The notes: generated by a model not told the origin, from the sequence alone. A DNA stretch of 64,000 nucleotides from Pseudomonas sp. Irchel 3H7 (GCF_900187605.1 NZ_FYEA01000003.1:62001-126000); one strand, 5' to 3'. Numbered from the stretch's first letter, positions 24,048 to 33,387 are shown. Program-made: numbers and translations.

Positions 24048-24836
24048 GCGTAAGTGGCTATAGCCCCATTCTTCAGCCTCACGTTGATAGTCGAGCAGGA
24101 TCTGATAATCGCTTTCGCTGGCAGCAAGCACCTCAGGCAACCCCAAGGTCTGCGCGACCTCGGGCAGTTCGCGCAAAGTCAGATTCATCATCCGCCGCAA
24201 CGTCTCAACCTGCTCGTCCGTGGCGCTGGCGACGGTAATGAACGGCAGGGTCGGGCTCAGGGCGCTGCGCGCAATCACCCGCAAGGCGCTGACCTCTTGC
24301 GGCGCATGCTGCGCCAGGTAGGCGTAGGTAACGCTGTCGATGGCAGCCAGATCAGCGCGGTGTTCGCGCAGCCAGCGCAGGCTCTCGCGATGGCCGCCGC
24401 TGATGCCGACCGAGGCAAAGAATTGTCCGTTTTGCTGCAACGACGCCAGACGCTGACGCAGCAGGTTCATGCCACTGTTGGAATCTTCGCTGTTGATCAC
24501 CCCTCGACTGTTTTGAAAGTCCGCTAGCGTTTTGCGTGAGTCATCAGCGCGGCCGAGGATCAGGCTGCAATGATTGCCGGCGCTGGCGTCAGGCAGTTCG
24601 TAGCGAGGACGTCCGACGATGCGCACTTGTCCGCGCAATGCAGTCATAAGCGGATAGCCGCAGGTTTGCGTGAGCAGCAGATCGGGGGATAACCAGAGTT
24701 CGGGCAACGACAGACCTTCAGCGCTCAGGCGAGTGTGGCCAAGCAGCTCAAGGATGCGCGCAATCCAGCGCTCATTCGCCGCGCGGATTGGCTCGGGGGC
24801 GACGTACATCAGGAGTTCGGTGTGGTGTTGAGCCAT
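24045..24836 (-). CDS. PhnD-like phosphate/phosphonate-binding protein lacking a signal peptide
   Basis: About 263 residues. A PhnD/periplasmic-binding type II domain: LLMYVAPEPIRAANERWI, SPDLLLTQTCGYPLMTAL, NSEDSNSGMNLLRQRL and SGGHRESLRWLREHRADLAAIDSVTYA are the standard strand-loop segments. No secretion signal is visible with either ATG (24836, 24842), so the product appears cytoplasmic. No ABC permease or ATPase lies nearby. Its stop codon falls inside a family B repeat. A detached sensor or enzyme-like role is possible. Confidence 0.82.
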   Translation of the reverse strand: MAQHHTELLMYVAPEPIRAANERWIARILELLGHTRLSAEGLSLPELWLSPDLLLTQTCGYPLMTALRGQVRIVGRPRYELPDASAGNHCSLILGRADDSRKTLADFQNSRGVINSEDSNSGMNLLRQRLASLQQNGQFFASVGISGGHRESLRWLREHRADLAAIDSVTYAYLAQHAPQEVSALRVIARSALSPTLPFITVASATDEQVETLRRMMNLTLRELPEVAQTLGLPEVLAASESDYQILLDYQREAEEWGYSHLR

Positions 24837-24867
24837 ACACATATTTTCCGAGTTACAAATAGCCAAT

Positions 24868-24955
24868 GGGGGAGCAAGCCTGCTCGCGATAGCGGTGCAT
24901 CAGTGACATCTTCGGCGCCTGACACACCGCTATCGCGAGCAGGCTCACTCCTACA
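24868..24955. repeat. Intergenic inverted repeat, family A (variant left arm)
   Basis: gggggagcaagcctgctcgc ... gcgagcaggctcactcctac; the left arm has lost tgtaggagtgag in favour of gggggagca, so the outer arms no longer fully pair. Confidence 0.82.
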
Positions 24956-24976
24956 GGGTTTTGTGGTGTTCTTGGG

Positions 24977-25918
24977 TTAGTGGTAAGGATGCTCGGGGCT
25001 GTCGATTGGCTTCAAAACATGGCGTCGCCAGAACTCGCCATACCCGCGCACGAGAAACCCGCCACTGCGCGCGATCCATTGCTCGCGATGCATCCGGTAA
25101 ACCTTGGGCAAGTCGTACCACGCAAGCTTGGGCAAGTCGTGATGCACCAGATGAAAATTCAGATTCAGAAATAACCAGCGCCACGGCCAAGCCGCTTCGT
25201 TCAACACCGTGCGCTGTTCGGGTTGTGCGTGGGGACGGTGTTCATAGTAGGAGCGGATCATCGCGATTGACAGCGCCGGTACGCTGATCAGCAGCAGGTA
25301 ATGCCAGACCGGCAGCGCGCTGACACGGGCGACAAACCACAGCATCAATAATGTAAACGCACCATGAGTCAACCACATCAACCAGGCTTGGCGCTCGCCG
25401 TTTTTCAGCCGCTGCAACTGTTCTTTGGCCAACGCTAGCAGCGCCAGCGGGGCGCCAACCAGGAAGCGTCCGAGCACGGTTTTGTTCAACCAATGCAAGC
25501 TGCGCTCGAACAGCGAACTGCGCTGCCAGCCAACGCGGGTCAGATAGCGGCTTTCCGGATCGACGCCGGGCACGGTGAGATCCTCATCGCGGTGATGCAA
25601 CAAATGGCTGTCGCGATACAGCGTGTACGGATACCACACGGCAAACGGCGCGTAGCCAAGGATCTTGTTGAAGCGCACCCAGCGCGTCGGATGCCCGTGC
25701 AGCAACTCGTGCTGCAACGACAGCCACAGCACCAGCAACGGGATCAGCAACAGCGTGCTCAAGCCACGACCGAGCCAGTGACTATTGAGAACAATGGCAA
25801 ACCAGCCGCCATAGACGCCGATCAGCAACAGCCAGGTCGGCCATTCGGTGCGGGCGGTAAAGCGTTGGCGCAGGGTTTCGATCTGCTGACGATGGGCGGC
25901 GTCGAAGTAATGGGGCAT
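24977..25918 (-). CDS. Membrane fatty acid desaturase family protein
   Basis: 313 residues from the ATG at 25918. Di-iron histidine boxes: HELLHGH (70-76), HLLHHRDED (105-113) and HLVHHDLP near the C terminus, separated by hydrophobic spans. It resembles the short desaturase/beta-carotene-hydroxylase-like group that acts on membrane lipids. SLHWLNKTVLGRFLVGAP and YYEHRPHA are further conserved blocks. The precise substrate is unknown. Flanked by repeats, monocistronic. Confidence 0.87.
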   Translation of the reverse strand: MPHYFDAAHRQQIETLRQRFTARTEWPTWLLLIGVYGGWFAIVLNSHWLGRGLSTLLLIPLLVLWLSLQHELLHGHPTRWVRFNKILGYAPFAVWYPYTLYRDSHLLHHRDEDLTVPGVDPESRYLTRVGWQRSSLFERSLHWLNKTVLGRFLVGAPLALLALAKEQLQRLKNGERQAWLMWLTHGAFTLLMLWFVARVSALPVWHYLLLISVPALSIAMIRSYYEHRPHAQPEQRTVLNEAAWPWRWLFLNLNFHLVHHDLPKLAWYDLPKVYRMHREQWIARSGGFLVRGYGEFWRRHVLKPIDSPEHPYH

Positions 25919-26030
25919 GGCATTGCTCGGAACGGGATTCTTGCCCTTCTGTGCAACGACGCTGCGCAATCTTGCAGATTATTTTCGGGTTCAGGCAGGA
26001 GCCCGAGAACCGGGCTCCGGAAAGGCGTGA

Positions 26031-26141
26031 TCAGTGACCGAAGATGTCGACCTTTTTGGCTTTCTTCTCTGCGCGTTTTTCAATCGCGGTCTTGGCCGGT
26101 TTCTTCTTCGCGGCTTTCTTTGAATCCATACCTTTGGACAT
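26031..26141 (-). CDS. Small lysine-rich protein (36 aa)
   Basis: MSKGMDSKKAAKKKPAKTAI... ending KKVDIFGH: 36 residues with 14 lysines. The basic composition suggests nucleic-acid or ribosome association, but I recognise no family. GGAG lies about 10 bases before the ATG at 26141. The frame stays open upstream to 26258, yet that part reads poorly, so the short start is chosen. Divergent from a GNAT gene. Confidence 0.55.
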   Translation of the reverse strand: MSKGMDSKKAAKKKPAKTAIEKRAEKKAKKVDIFGH

Positions 26142-26243
26142 GATGCGTACTCCACTCACAGGGGATGTAGGCTCAGGTATACACCTATCCTGTTGCGTGC
26201 GTTCTTTTATAATCGCCGCTTTCAGCGCCGACAGTCCGATCCC

Positions 26244-26660
26244 ATGCCCGACACCCAATACAGCCTGCTCGACGAGTCGTTATGGCCGTTGATGAACAAG
26301 TTTTACCGCAACCACCAGTCCTCGATGAAAGCGGTTCGCGATGCGCAATTGTGGGTCGCGCGACGGGGCGAGATTGTTGCCGCGTTGTGTTTGCGACCGG
26401 TGGCGGGAGGGCACTGGTTGACCGGGCTTTTTGTTGATCCGGGATGTCGTGAGCAGGGGATTGCCGCACAGTTGATCGCGGCGGCGGTGCAGAATGTGAG
26501 CGAGCCGGTGTGGCTGTTCTGCCATCCGGATCTGCGTGAGTTTTATGAGCGGCGCGGGTTCACCTTCGACCCGGCGCTGCCCCAGGCGATGGCGGAGCGC
26601 TTGAGCCGGTATGCGCGGAGCAAGCCGATAATTGCGATGGAGCTGAGACCGTCAATCTGA
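26244..26660 (+). CDS. GNAT-family N-acetyltransferase
   Basis: 138 residues. Starts MPDTQYSLLDESLWPLMNKF; AQLWVARRGEIVAALCLRPV and HWLTGLFVDPGCREQGIAAQLI (REQGIA acetyl-CoA loop) define the GNAT core, ending FYERRGFTFDP. Closest in style to the YkwB/YhhY-like tRNA-wybutosine-unrelated small GNATs; substrate unknown. A longer frame from 26193 lacks family similarity in its extra 17 residues. Confidence 0.83.
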   Translation: MPDTQYSLLDESLWPLMNKFYRNHQSSMKAVRDAQLWVARRGEIVAALCLRPVAGGHWLTGLFVDPGCREQGIAAQLIAAAVQNVSEPVWLFCHPDLREFYERRGFTFDPALPQAMAERLSRYARSKPIIAMELRPSI

Positions 26661-26670
26661 TGCAAAACCC

Positions 26671-26759
26671 TGTAGGAGTGAGCCTGCTCGCGATAGCGGT
26701 ATGTCAGTGACATTTTCGGTGACTGACATACCGCTATCGCGAGCAGGCTCACTCCTACA
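26671..26759. repeat. Intergenic inverted repeat, family A
   Basis: tgtaggagtgagcctgctcg ... cgagcaggctcactcctaca with cgatagcggtatgtcagt pairing inward. Between convergent GNAT and def genes. Confidence 0.9.
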
Positions 26760-26783
26760 CGGGGATTGTGGTGTTCTCGGGGA

Positions 26784-27323
26784 TTAGTCGTCGGCTGTGG
26801 GATCGAGGTCCGGGAACATCACTTCAGTAAAACCGAACTTGCTGAAGTCGGTGATCCGCGACGGGTACAACCGACCGATCAGGTGATCGCATTCGTGCTG
26901 CACAACCCGTGCGTGGAAGCCCGACGCAGTGCGCACAATCGGCTCGCCCTTCGGATCAAACCCTTCATAGCGAATCTGCTGATAACGATCCACCGCACCG
27001 CGCAACCCCGGTACCGACAGACAGCCTTCAAAGCCCTCTTCCGTCAGCGGACTCAACGGTGTGATCAGTGGATTGATCAGGATCGTCTGCGGCACCGCTT
27101 CAGCGTCCGGGTAACGTTCGCTGTGTTCGAAACCAAAGATCACCAGTTGCAGATCGACACCGATCTGCGGCGCAGCCAGGCCGACACCACCGACGCTTTC
27201 CATGGTCTGGAACATGTCGTCGATCAGTTGCCACAGCTCAGGGCTGTCGAACATCTCGGCCGGCACAGGCGGGGCGATACGCAGCAGGCGCTCGTCGCCC
27301 ATTTTCAGAATTTCACGAATCAT
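26784..27323 (-). CDS. def: Peptide deformylase
   Basis: 179 residues. Removes the formyl group from the N-terminal methionine of nascent chains. All three motifs are intact: [11 protein letters not shown] (46-56), EGCLSVP (99-105, C101 metal ligand) and HECDH (143-147; H143, H147 ligands and catalytic E144). As it is away from fmt, it is probably a secondary deformylase copy in this genome. It starts two bases after the yihY stop, so the two are co-transcribed. Confidence 0.93.
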   Translation of the reverse strand: MIREILKMGDERLLRIAPPVPAEMFDSPELWQLIDDMFQTMESVGGVGLAAPQIGVDLQLVIFGFEHSERYPDAEAVPQTILINPLITPLSPLTEEGFEGCLSVPGLRGAVDRYQQIRYEGFDPKGEPIVRTASGFHARVVQHECDHLIGRLYPSRITDFSKFGFTEVMFPDLDPTADD

Positions 27324-27325
27324 GA

Positions 27326-28276
27326 TCAGACTTCGTCAGTGTCCGGCTTGAGCGAATGATCGCGGCCCAGGCCCGAGACGTGTTGTTTGGGATGTTCATC
27401 GAGTTCGCCGGGGACTTTCTCACCCGCATCCTTGCCCTCGCTGGACATGTGCTCGATCACCGCATTCATCTCGGCGCCAAGCAACAGCACCGCCGCGGAA
27501 ATATAGAAATACAGCAACAGCACGATGATCGCCCCGATGCTGCCATACATCGCGTTGTAGTTGGCGAAGGTTTTCACGTAGAACGCGAACCCCAACGAGG
27601 CGATGATCCACACCACCACGGCCAGCACCGAACCGGGGGTGATGAAGCGGAACTCCTGTTTGACGTCGGGCATGACGTAGTAGATCAGTGCCACGGCGAC
27701 CATCATCAGAATCACGATCACCGGCCAGCGCGCGATGGTCCACACGGTGACGATGAAGTCTTCCAGCCCCACCTGCGCGGCGATCCAGCCCATCACTTGC
27801 GGCCCGAGCACCATCAGCGCGGCGGCCACCAGCAGCATGCCGGCAATGCCGACGGTGTAGACAATCGACAGCGGGAAACGCTTCCAGATCGGCCGGCCCT
27901 CGACCACGTCGTACGCGGCGTTCATCGCGCTCATCATCAAGCGCACGCCCGCGGAAGCGGTGTACAGGGCGATAACGATACCGACTGAAAGCAAGCCACC
28001 CTTGGACTGCTGCAACTGGTCGATCACCGGATTGACCTGCTCCAGCGCCTGTGGCGGCAGGACCAGTTCCGATTGCAGGCGCAGCCAGGAGAAGAAGTCC
28101 GGCAGGTGCAGGAAACCGATCAAGGCAATCAGAAACAGAATGAACGGGAACAGCGAGAACAGCATCTGGTAGGCCAGTGCCGAGGCGTAGGTCGACATCT
28201 CGTCGTCGACGAATTCAGTGACCGTGCGCACCATCACCCGGTGCAGGGGCAGACCTTTCATGTCCGGAAAAATCAT
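27326..28276 (-). CDS. YihY/BrkB-family inner-membrane protein
   Basis: 316 residues, six hydrophobic spans: [103 protein letters not shown] and [28 protein letters not shown], the UPF0761/YihY pattern. The C-terminal ~40 residues are polar. Function unknown (once mis-called ribonuclease BN). GGAGACGCGA precedes the ATG at 28276. Operon with def. Confidence 0.88.
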   Translation of the reverse strand: MIFPDMKGLPLHRVMVRTVTEFVDDEMSTYASALAYQMLFSLFPFILFLIALIGFLHLPDFFSWLRLQSELVLPPQALEQVNPVIDQLQQSKGGLLSVGIVIALYTASAGVRLMMSAMNAAYDVVEGRPIWKRFPLSIVYTVGIAGMLLVAAALMVLGPQVMGWIAAQVGLEDFIVTVWTIARWPVIVILMMVAVALIYYVMPDVKQEFRFITPGSVLAVVVWIIASLGFAFYVKTFANYNAMYGSIGAIIVLLLYFYISAAVLLLGAEMNAVIEHMSSEGKDAGEKVPGELDEHPKQHVSGLGRDHSLKPDTDEV

Positions 28277-28390
28277 TCGCGTCTCCTTTCGCCGCAATAC
28301 AGGTTGAAGTCGTGGCGACTCAGGGGCCGTTTTTTACATCAAGGTAGCCTGTTTGGCGAACCTTGCCGGGTCTCTGCAGAATTTCGACAC

Positions 28391-28418
28391 AAAAACGGCC
28401 ATCCTTGGATGGCCGTTC
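28391..28418 (-). terminator. Terminator of the csbD-like gene
   Basis: Minus strand AACGGCCATCC-aagg-ATGGCCGTTTTTG: 9-10-bp stem followed by T5. Placed 23 bases after the CsbD-like stop. Confidence 0.85.
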
Positions 28419-28440
28419 TTGTCTTTCGTTCAAGGCTGAA

Positions 28441-28632
28441 TTACGCCTTGTCGACGCCTTTTTTGACCGCGTCCTTGGCTTTGCCGACCGCTTGCTGGGC
28501 CTCACCTTTTTTCTCTTGAATCTTGCCTTCGGCCTGCAGCTTGCTGTTGTCGGTGGCTTTACCGACGCCTTGCTTAACGTTGCCGACCGCTTCGTTGGCC
28601 ATGCCTTTTACTTTATCGCCTGTGCTACTCAT
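28441..28632 (-). CDS. CsbD-family stress protein
   Basis: 63 residues, MSSTGDKVKGMANEAVGNVK with repeats of the K-G-x-A-x-x-A-x-G-x-x-K pattern (GKIQEKKGEAQQAVGKAKDA). CsbD-like proteins are hydrophilic, abundant in stationary phase or under osmotic stress; molecular role unknown. GGAGAAACACC lies before the ATG. Monocistronic with its own terminator. Confidence 0.9.
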   Translation of the reverse strand: MSSTGDKVKGMANEAVGNVKQGVGKATDNSKLQAEGKIQEKKGEAQQAVGKAKDAVKKGVDKA

Positions 28633-28829
28633 GGTGTTTCTCCTTGGTGCAATTAGGGGGAAAAGTCAGTACGTAATGATTGACTGGCCGGGTTTGCGCC
28701 AAGTTTCATTTATTTTCAGGGGTTCATTTCGTCGTCGCGTGCAGGTTGGGCTTTATGTTTGCGTGCGTAGCCCCGAGAATGCGCAACATATGGGCGCCAA
28801 GCGCCAGGAACTGATCCCGCAGGAATGTT

Positions 28830-29207
28830 ATGAAACTCGATAAAACGCAGGCCATCGCCCGACGCAACAAGGAACTGGGCGGTGCCGTGCTCGGCACCAA
28901 CAACTGCCATTTCGCCGAACTGAACCGTAACCGCAACATCTGGTGGTTCGACCTGCCAGTGTCGCGTTTGGCCATCGGTCAGTACGAGTGGATTCACTTG
29001 CTGATGCACACGCCGGCCACTGACGAACTGCTGCACCTGAAAGTGCCGACGGTGTTCCTGCGCGAAAAGCTTGAAGGGCTGGTGATTCGCAACGAAGGCA
29101 AGCGTAAAGCGGCATTGAGCCTGGAATTGAGTGCGGACAAGGATTCGTATCTGCAGGACATGCGTCCGGCGGGGACTAATGTGAATTTCGCGCCGTTCCG
29201 TCAATAG
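28830..29207 (+). CDS. Uncharacterised conserved-looking protein (125 aa)
   Basis: 125 residues, soluble, GCAGGA eight bases before the ATG. Blocks NRNRNIWWFDLPVSRLAIG, YEWIHLLMHTPATDELLHLK and VFLREKLEGLVIRNEGKRKA look structured, with the length and codon use of a real gene. No family recognised. The TAG stop abuts the start of a family E repeat directly. Confidence 0.75.
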   Translation: MKLDKTQAIARRNKELGGAVLGTNNCHFAELNRNRNIWWFDLPVSRLAIGQYEWIHLLMHTPATDELLHLKVPTVFLREKLEGLVIRNEGKRKAALSLELSADKDSYLQDMRPAGTNVNFAPFRQ

Positions 29208-29380
29208 CCCTCACCCTAACCCTCTCCCAGAGGGAGAGGGGACTGACCGAGGTGTCTGGGCAAGGTACGCCGACCTGAGATATCGAGTCGAACTCAGGTT
29301 CTGAACAGCCCCCGATCGGCTCCCTTCCCCCTCGCCCCCCTGGGGGCGGTCCGACGTTTCGGGAGGGTTGGGGTGAGGGG
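29208..29380. repeat. Long MITE-like inverted repeat, family E
   Basis: ccctcaccctaaccctctcc at the left and gggagggttggggtgagggg at the right. The interior has the gaccgaggtgtc and cgagtcgaactcagg blocks. The right half carries a ggggcggtccgacgtttcgg insertion relative to the 6026 copy. Confidence 0.82.
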
Positions 29381-29421
29381 GTAGATTTACCAAGCACTGC
29401 AAATCTACAGCCTGCCCCAAC

Positions 29422-29445
29422 AAAAAGCCCCGCATCTGCGGGGCT
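29422..29445 (-). terminator. Terminator of fadD1
   Basis: Minus strand AGCCCCGC-agat-GCGGGGCTTTTTG, 8-bp stem plus T5, starting eight bases after the fadD1 stop. Confidence 0.88.
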
Positions 29446-29453
29446 TCGTGTTT

Positions 29454-31151
29454 TCAGGCGGCGGACTTGGCCTTGATCTTCTTCAGCTCTTCATCACGCA
29501 ACTCGCGGCGCAGGATCTTGCCGACGTTGGTGGTCGGCAGCGCATCGCGGAATTCCACCGAACGCGGCACCTTGTAGCCGGTGACGTTGGCGCGCATGTG
29601 CTCCATCACCGTTTCCTTGGTCAGCGTGACGCCCGGTTTGGCAACGATGAAAATCTTGATCGCCTCGCCCGACTTCTCGTCCGGCACGCCGATGGCCGCG
29701 CACTGCAACACGCCCGGCAGGGTCGCCAGCACGTCTTCCAGTTCGTTCGGGTAGACGTTGAAACCGGAGACCAGAATCATGTCTTTCTTGCGATCGACGA
29801 TGCGCATGTAGCCGTCCGGCTGGATCAGCGCGATGTCACCGGTCTTCAGCCAGCCTTCGCTGTCGAGCATTTCATCGGTGGCTTCCTGACGCTGCCAGTA
29901 ACCCTTCATCACTTGCGGGCCTTTGACGCACAGTTCGCCGATTTCACCCAGCGGCTGCTCGACACCGTTATCGTCGATGACTTTGCACAGGGTCGATGGC
30001 ACCGGAATACCGATGGTGCCGATCTGGATGTTCTGGATCGGGTTGACCGTGGCCACCGGGCTGGTTTCGGTCATGCCGTAACCTTCGCAGATGGCGCAAC
30101 CGGTCACCGCTTTCCAGCGCTCGGCAGCGGCCAGTTGCAGAGCCATGCCGCCAGACAAGGTGACTTTCAGCGCGGAGAAATCCAGTTTGCGGAAACCTTC
30201 GTTGTTGCACAGCGCCACGAACAACGTGTTGAGGCCGACGAAACCGCTGAACTTCCACTTCGACAGTTCCTTGACCATCGCCGGCAGGTCGCGCGGGTTG
30301 CTGATCAGGATGTTGTGGTTGCCGATCAGCATCATCGCCATGCAATGAAAGGTGAACGCATAGATGTGGTACAGCGGCAGCGGCGTGATCAGGATTTCGC
30401 AACCTTCATTGAGGTTGGAGCCCATCAGCGCTTTGCACTGCAGCATGTTGGCGACAAGGTTGCGATGGGTCAGCATCGCGCCTTTGGCTACGCCGGTGGT
30501 GCCGCCGGTGTATTGCAGCACGGCAACGTCGCCGCTGTCGGGATTGGCTTCAGCCACAGGCTGGCCCTGGCCCTTGCTCAGCACGTCGTTGAACTTGACG
30601 GCTTTGGGCAGGTGATAGGCCGGCACCATTTTTTTCACGTACTTGATGACGCTGTTGATCAGCAGACGCTTGATCGGCGGCAACAGGTCGGCGACTTCAG
30701 TGACGATAACGTGTTTGACGCCGGTTTTCGGCACCACGGCTTCGGCCAGGTGCGCCATGTTCGCCAGGCACACCAGCGCCTTGGCGCCGGAGTCATTGAA
30801 TTGGTGTTCCATTTCCCGCGCGGTGTACAGCGGGTTGGTGTTGACCACGATCAGCCCGGCGCGGATCGCACCGAAGACGGCTACCGGGTACTGCAGAACG
30901 TTGGGCAGTTGCACGGCGATTCGATCACCGGGCTGCAAATCGGTATGCTGTTGCAGATACGCGGCAAACGCACCGGACAATTCGTACAATTCACCGTAGG
31001 TGATTGTCTTGCCCAGGTTGCTGAAAGCCGGTTTGTTGGCGAAGCGTTGGCAGGATTGCTTCAACACTGCCTGAATGTTCGGATACTCGTCCGGATTGAT
31101 GTCGGCAGCAATTCCAGCCGGGTATTTATCCTTCCAAAAGTCTTCGATCAT
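29454..31151 (-). CDS. fadD1: Long-chain fatty acid-CoA ligase FadD1
   Basis: 565 residues. Activates fatty acids with ATP and CoA for beta-oxidation. The P-loop YTGGTTGVAKG is at 214-224; EGYGMTETSP and GWLKTGDIALIQPDGYMRIVDRKKDMI form the adenylate-forming motifs, and PRSVEFRDALPTTNVGKILRREL carries the C-terminal catalytic lysine (GK). GAGGAG lies before the ATG. fadD2 is upstream on the same strand, separated by 347 bases with a family B repeat, the PA3299-PA3300 order of P. aeruginosa. Confidence 0.93.
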   Translation of the reverse strand: MIEDFWKDKYPAGIAADINPDEYPNIQAVLKQSCQRFANKPAFSNLGKTITYGELYELSGAFAAYLQQHTDLQPGDRIAVQLPNVLQYPVAVFGAIRAGLIVVNTNPLYTAREMEHQFNDSGAKALVCLANMAHLAEAVVPKTGVKHVIVTEVADLLPPIKRLLINSVIKYVKKMVPAYHLPKAVKFNDVLSKGQGQPVAEANPDSGDVAVLQYTGGTTGVAKGAMLTHRNLVANMLQCKALMGSNLNEGCEILITPLPLYHIYAFTFHCMAMMLIGNHNILISNPRDLPAMVKELSKWKFSGFVGLNTLFVALCNNEGFRKLDFSALKVTLSGGMALQLAAAERWKAVTGCAICEGYGMTETSPVATVNPIQNIQIGTIGIPVPSTLCKVIDDNGVEQPLGEIGELCVKGPQVMKGYWQRQEATDEMLDSEGWLKTGDIALIQPDGYMRIVDRKKDMILVSGFNVYPNELEDVLATLPGVLQCAAIGVPDEKSGEAIKIFIVAKPGVTLTKETVMEHMRANVTGYKVPRSVEFRDALPTTNVGKILRRELRDEELKKIKAKSAA

Positions 31152-31319
31152 GGAAGCCCACTCCTCAGCAACGCGAATTCTTCACCGCATTTGATGCGAT
31201 TATTATTGGTGTGTGTTTGGTATTGGTGAATCTGGCTTTTATATAGGCCGAGAAGTCACAAAGCGCGCCGAGAGTAGCAGCTTTGCCAAGGGTCGACTAG
31301 AGCCAAAAACGGCCCCTAC

Positions 31320-31335
31320 AGTCATTATCATGACT
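31320..31335. promoter_or_regulatory. Palindrome in the fadD1 upstream region
   Basis: AGTCAT-tatc-ATGACT, 6-bp perfect arms, with another AGTCAT at 31350. It lies about 170 bases before the fadD1 start in the otherwise gene-free 31152-31411 stretch and could be an operator. A weak hairpin (ccccggttttcgggg) is at 31388-31402. No PsrA-type GAAAC(N)GTTTC box is visible. Confidence 0.3.
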
Positions 31336-31411
31336 CAAGACTATCTAGCAGTCATTTTAGAGCAAAAATCCTAGAACAACCTTAAAGCCCCGGTTTTCGG
31401 GGACTTAAAGC

Positions 31412-31486
31412 AAAAGATCGCAGCCTTCGGCAGCTCCTACCCTGGAATGCGTTTCCTGTAGGAGCTGCCGCAGGCTGCGATCTTTT
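31412..31486. repeat. Intergenic inverted repeat, family B
   Basis: aaaagatcgcagccttcggc ... gccgcaggctgcgatctttt with ~20-base loop. It starts 12 bases after the fadD2 stop, between fadD2 and fadD1. Confidence 0.88.
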
Positions 31487-31498
31487 CGCTTCTGGTCT

Positions 31499-33187
31499 TT
31501 AAGCGATATCGCGCAACTCGCGCCGCAGAATTTTCCCGACAGGCGTCATCGGCAATGACTCACGCAACACAATGTGTTTCGGCACTTTGTAAGCGGTGAA
31601 ATTCTCTTTGCAGTAGGCTTTGAGCTCTTCAAGACTGACCCCCGTTTCCCGCGCCACCACAAACAACTTCACCGCCTCGCCCGAGCGCTCGTCCGGCACG
31701 CCGATCACTGCGCAATTGGCGACTTTCGGATGCGCCATCACCACGTCTTCGATTTCATTGGGGTACACGTTGAAACCGGAGACGATGATCATGTCCTTCT
31801 TGCGATCGACGATTCGCACAAAACCATCCGGATCGATCACCGCAATGTCACCGGACTTGAACCAGCCCTCGGCATCCAGCACTTCGGCGGTGGCTTCCGG
31901 TTTGTGCCAGTAGCCCTTCATGATCTGCGGGCCCTTGATGCACAACTCGCCGCGCTCGCCCATCGGCTGTTCGACACCGTCATCGTTGATGACTTTCAGC
32001 AACGTGCCCGGTACCGGCAAACCGACCGTGCCCAGACGCGATTGATCGCCGTACGGGTTGGTACAGGCCACCGGTGAAGTTTCGGTGAGGCCGTAACCTT
32101 CGGTGATGCGGCAACCGGTTATTTGCTCCCAGCGCTCGGCGGTGGCCTTGACCAGCGCGGTGCCGCCGGAGTTGGTGAGCTTCAGACTGGAGAAATCGAG
32201 GGTCTTGAAATCCGCGTGATCCATCAGCGCCACGAACAAGGTGTTCAAGCCCAGCAGCGCCGAGAAGCGCCAGTTCTTCAACTCCTTGATGAAGCCGGCA
32301 ATGTCGCGCGGGTTGGTGATCAGCACGTTGTGGTTGCCGGAAACCATCATGCACATGCAGTTCGCCGTGAACGCATAGATGTGATACAGCGGCAGCGGCG
32401 CAATCATCACTTCCTGGCCTTCGCGCAGCAGCGGCTGGCCGTCCGGGCCGAGTTGCGCGAGACAGGCGCGCACTTGCTGCATGTTCGCCACCAGATTGCC
32501 GTGAGTGAGCATCGCGCCTTTGGCCAGGCCGGTGGTGCCGCCGGTGTATTGCAGCACGGCGATGTCGTCGAGACCGACCTTCAGCGGCTTGACCCCAAGG
32601 CCACGGCCCATGCGCAGTGCACTTTTGAAGGAGATCGCCTGCGGCAGCGAATACGCCGGGACCATTTTCTTCACTTTACTGACCACGGTGTTGACCAGCC
32701 AACCCTTGGCAGTGGGCATCAGGTCGCCCATCTTCGCTTCGATCAGGTATTGAATGTCGGTGTCGGGCAGCACTTCCTGGACTTTCTGGCCGAACATGTT
32801 CAGGTACACCAGTGCTCGTGCGCCGGAATCCTTGAACTGATGGCGCATCTCCCGCGCGGTGTACAGCGGGTTGGTGTTGACCACGATCAGCCCGGCACGC
32901 AGTGCACCGAACACGGCAATCGGGTAATGCAGGACGTTGGGCATCTGCACCGCAATGCGATCGCCCGGAACCAGATCGGTATGCGCCTGCAGGTAACCGG
33001 CGAAGGCGGCGCTCTGGCGCTCGAGTTCAGCGTAGGTCAGGGTGATGCCCATATTGCTGAACGCCGGGCGATCGGCGAACTTCTTGCAGGAACGCTCGAA
33101 CACCTCGATCACCGACTTGAACTCTCCCATGTCGATGTCCAGCGGTACGCCGGCCGGGCGTTTGTCGTTCCAGAAATCAGGTTGCAT
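31499..33187 (-). CDS. fadD2: Long-chain fatty acid-CoA ligase FadD2
   Basis: 562 residues from the ATG at 33187. Same fold as FadD1, with YTGGTTGLAKGAMLTHGNLV, EGYGLTETSP, GWFKSGDIAVIDPDGFVRIV and PMTPVGKILRREL. The two paralogues are close throughout and begin with the same FWNDKRPAG/FWKDKYPAG block. In P. aeruginosa FadD1 prefers long and FadD2 shorter chains; here that is assumed only by position. Divergent from a hydrolase-MaoC pair, as at PA3300-PA3302. Confidence 0.92.
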   Translation of the reverse strand: MQPDFWNDKRPAGVPLDIDMGEFKSVIEVFERSCKKFADRPAFSNMGITLTYAELERQSAAFAGYLQAHTDLVPGDRIAVQMPNVLHYPIAVFGALRAGLIVVNTNPLYTAREMRHQFKDSGARALVYLNMFGQKVQEVLPDTDIQYLIEAKMGDLMPTAKGWLVNTVVSKVKKMVPAYSLPQAISFKSALRMGRGLGVKPLKVGLDDIAVLQYTGGTTGLAKGAMLTHGNLVANMQQVRACLAQLGPDGQPLLREGQEVMIAPLPLYHIYAFTANCMCMMVSGNHNVLITNPRDIAGFIKELKNWRFSALLGLNTLFVALMDHADFKTLDFSSLKLTNSGGTALVKATAERWEQITGCRITEGYGLTETSPVACTNPYGDQSRLGTVGLPVPGTLLKVINDDGVEQPMGERGELCIKGPQIMKGYWHKPEATAEVLDAEGWFKSGDIAVIDPDGFVRIVDRKKDMIIVSGFNVYPNEIEDVVMAHPKVANCAVIGVPDERSGEAVKLFVVARETGVSLEELKAYCKENFTAYKVPKHIVLRESLPMTPVGKILRRELRDIA

Positions 33188-33387
33188 TGTTCTTGTCCTC
33201 TTTACCTGAGCTGATCCGGGGCCGCTTTCTGTCATTTCTGAAAAAGCGGAGCTTCACGGACACTAGCAGTTATGGCCATTGAGGCAAATATGGGCAAAGC
33301 CGTCATTGATCGTGTGAATCTTCCTGCCGTGGCGTGGGCTGATCAGACGCGCTATACAATGATCCGACTCTGAGCAAAGGAATCGCC

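Noticed and set aside
29448..31229. 593-residue frame antisense to fadD1
   Set aside because: His/Val/Gln-rich shadow of a fully recognisable acyl-CoA ligase, no family match.
31381..31410. Terminator between fadD2 and fadD1
   Set aside because: The hairpin (ccccggttttcgggg) has no T tract on either strand and only a short stem.
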